From: Pseudomonas sp. R5(2019)
GTDB lineage: Bacteria > Pseudomonadota > Gammaproteobacteria > Pseudomonadales > Pseudomonadaceae
Assembly: GCF_009905435.1 (NCBI RefSeq)
Contig: NZ_JAAAMT010000016.1
Span: 43,952 to 107,951 of the forward strand
Length of the DNA: 64,000 nucleotides
Reading direction: 5' to 3'
Within the stretch, counting starts at the first letter, position 1, and each line of letters opens with the position of its first letter. Under the pieces are notes generated by a model that was not told the origin of the DNA, did no database searches, and worked only from the letters and a program-made list of their open reading frames with translations. Made by a program: the position numbers and the translations under genes. Of this stretch, positions 63,243 through 64,000 are shown piece after piece.

Positions 63243-64000
63243 TCAGGCTCCCTGGAAGTTGCCGCATGGGCAATCGGCTCGAGGGCAACTGCCATCGCTG
63301 CGTTTCGTGCACAGCACATCAAAAGGCAGGTCTTCTGCCAGAGCTGCCACGGGTGGCGCAATGGCGCTGGAGCTGCCGCCCTGAACAGTCACGGGCCCTT
63401 TCACCTGAAGCAAGAGACCATCGAAGGTGATGCCAGCGTCATCGATGCGCAGGCTGCCTCCTGGCCCCTTGATGAACAAAGTGTCTGAAGCCTGAATTTC
63501 GTAGACTTTCGTCCGCTGCCGAATGGCCTGTCCGGCTTGTGTTTCGGCATGGCCTGCGACGGTCTGCTCAAGGTTGCCGCCGATGGTTACCCAGTGATTG
63601 GCCTGGATGCTGTCGCGACGGTTGTTGTCGACCTCCTCGGTGCGGTCCTTGCCGGTGCGGATGCTGTGGTTGCGGCCGATAGTGAGGAATTCGTCCTGAC
63701 CGATGTCGTGGCGGCGGTCCTGGCCGATATGGACTTGCTCATCGTTACCCACGGTCTCCTGGCGGTCGTGGCCGATGGTGAGGGTTTCATCGTGTTCGAC
63801 CTGTTCGCTGCGGTCATGACCGACGAAGGTGGTTTCGTCATGATTGACGTGGAGGTTCTGGTCCTTCTGGGCATGGATATAAATTTCTTCCTGCCCGGCT
63901 TCATCCTCGAAGCGCAGTTCGTTGAAGCCCTTGCCCTTGTGGGTTGCGCTCTTGATGGTCATCCGTGTCTTGTGTTTCGGCAGCTCGTAGGGCGGTAGCT
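63243..64000 (-). CDS. vgrG: VgrG spike protein, C-terminal part (runs off right edge)
   Basis: This is the C-terminal 252 residues of a T6SS spike protein; the frame is open to the window edge. [13 protein letters not shown] followed by [22 protein letters not shown] is the conserved VgrG join between the gp5-like OB region and the beta-helix. The helix-forming repeats (IGHDR, VGNDE, IGQDR) run to about 63590. After a beta-rich stretch the protein ends in a short cysteine-rich tail with four Cys in about 20 residues. It heads a coupled VgrG-adaptor-effector-immunity set. Confidence 0.93.
   Translation of the reverse strand, partial: LPPYELPKHKTRMTIKSATHKGKGFNELRFEDEAGQEEIYIHAQKDQNLHVNHDETTFVGHDRSEQVEHDETLTIGHDRQETVGNDEQVHIGQDRRHDIGQDEFLTIGRNHSIRTGKDRTEEVDNNRRDSIQANHWVTIGGNLEQTVAGHAETQAGQAIRQRTKVYEIQASDTLFIKGPGGSLRIDDAGITFDGLLLQVKGPVTVQGGSSSAIAPPVAALAEDLPFDVLCTKRSDGSCPRADCPCGNFQGA

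Overview
The window reads as a chromosomal segment of a Pseudomonas species, probably of the fluorescens/putida lineage. This rests on GC-rich codon use, inverted pairs of GTAGGAGC/GTGGGAGC-type REP repeats, an OprD-family porin, a C4-like RNA placed before a DUF3077 gene, and core neighbourhoods (rnd-ycgL, ycgN, yajD, ptrB, moxR/VWA, cysK, lpxO) familiar from that genus. The species call is an inference; there is no rRNA or complete tRNA to anchor it.

Left end (1-3306): the end of an integrated mobile element. Four small unknown genes form a tightly coupled minus-strand operon, followed by a tyrosine recombinase. The element ends at a 17-base copy of a tRNA-Ser 3' end, followed by what looks like the original tRNA terminator. 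The intact tRNA should lie beyond the other, unseen end of the element.

Iron (3575-13646): a minus-strand operon encodes an HpcH/HpaI-type aldolase, a TonB-dependent receptor and five genes matching the vibrioferrin set pvsABCDE (ATP-grasp ligase, two IucA/IucC synthetases, MFS exporter, PLP decarboxylase). A Fur-box-like sequence sits just upstream of the aldolase gene.

Accessory metabolism 1 (13870-24880): a GntR/FCD regulator diverges from a polyamine-type ABC transporter. Two amidohydrolases and a flavin reductase-like protein follow. Then comes a LysR regulator divergent from phnD-phnC-phnE, where phnC has an internal deletion and phnE is cut off next to a terminator.

Housekeeping block (24952-35075): DUF465, CHMI-like isomerase, RNase D, YcgL, a 2-hydroxyacid dehydrogenase, YcgN, a SpoU methyltransferase, YajD, oligopeptidase B, a YafJ-like amidotransferase and small membrane proteins.

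Metabolism 2 (35418-45855): LysR, MFS carrier and pxpABC (5-oxoprolinase); then VWA/MoxR, an AsmA-like protein, cysK and lpxO.

Accessory metabolism 3 (45875-55412): a LysR regulator diverges from a long catabolic cluster: two MHS-type carriers, class II aldolase, 2-hydroxyacid dehydrogenase, M20 carbamoylase, RidA, RraA-like aldolase and OprD porin. The substrate is unknown.

Right end (55432-64000): an EamA exporter and an SdiA-regulated-type protein, then a C4-like antisense RNA with DUF3077, then a type VI secretion cluster cut by the window edge: VgrG, DUF4123 adaptor, a VasX-like membrane-acting effector and a probable membrane immunity protein.

Across the window, three copies of a small element with 19-bp terminal inverted repeats and 10-bp target duplications are each inserted in the second arm of a REP pair, and each carries its own inner REP pair. 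I consider this the most novel sequence-level observation. The catabolic cluster at 45875-55412 and the amidohydrolase/polyamine-transporter cluster are the best candidates for undescribed pathways.
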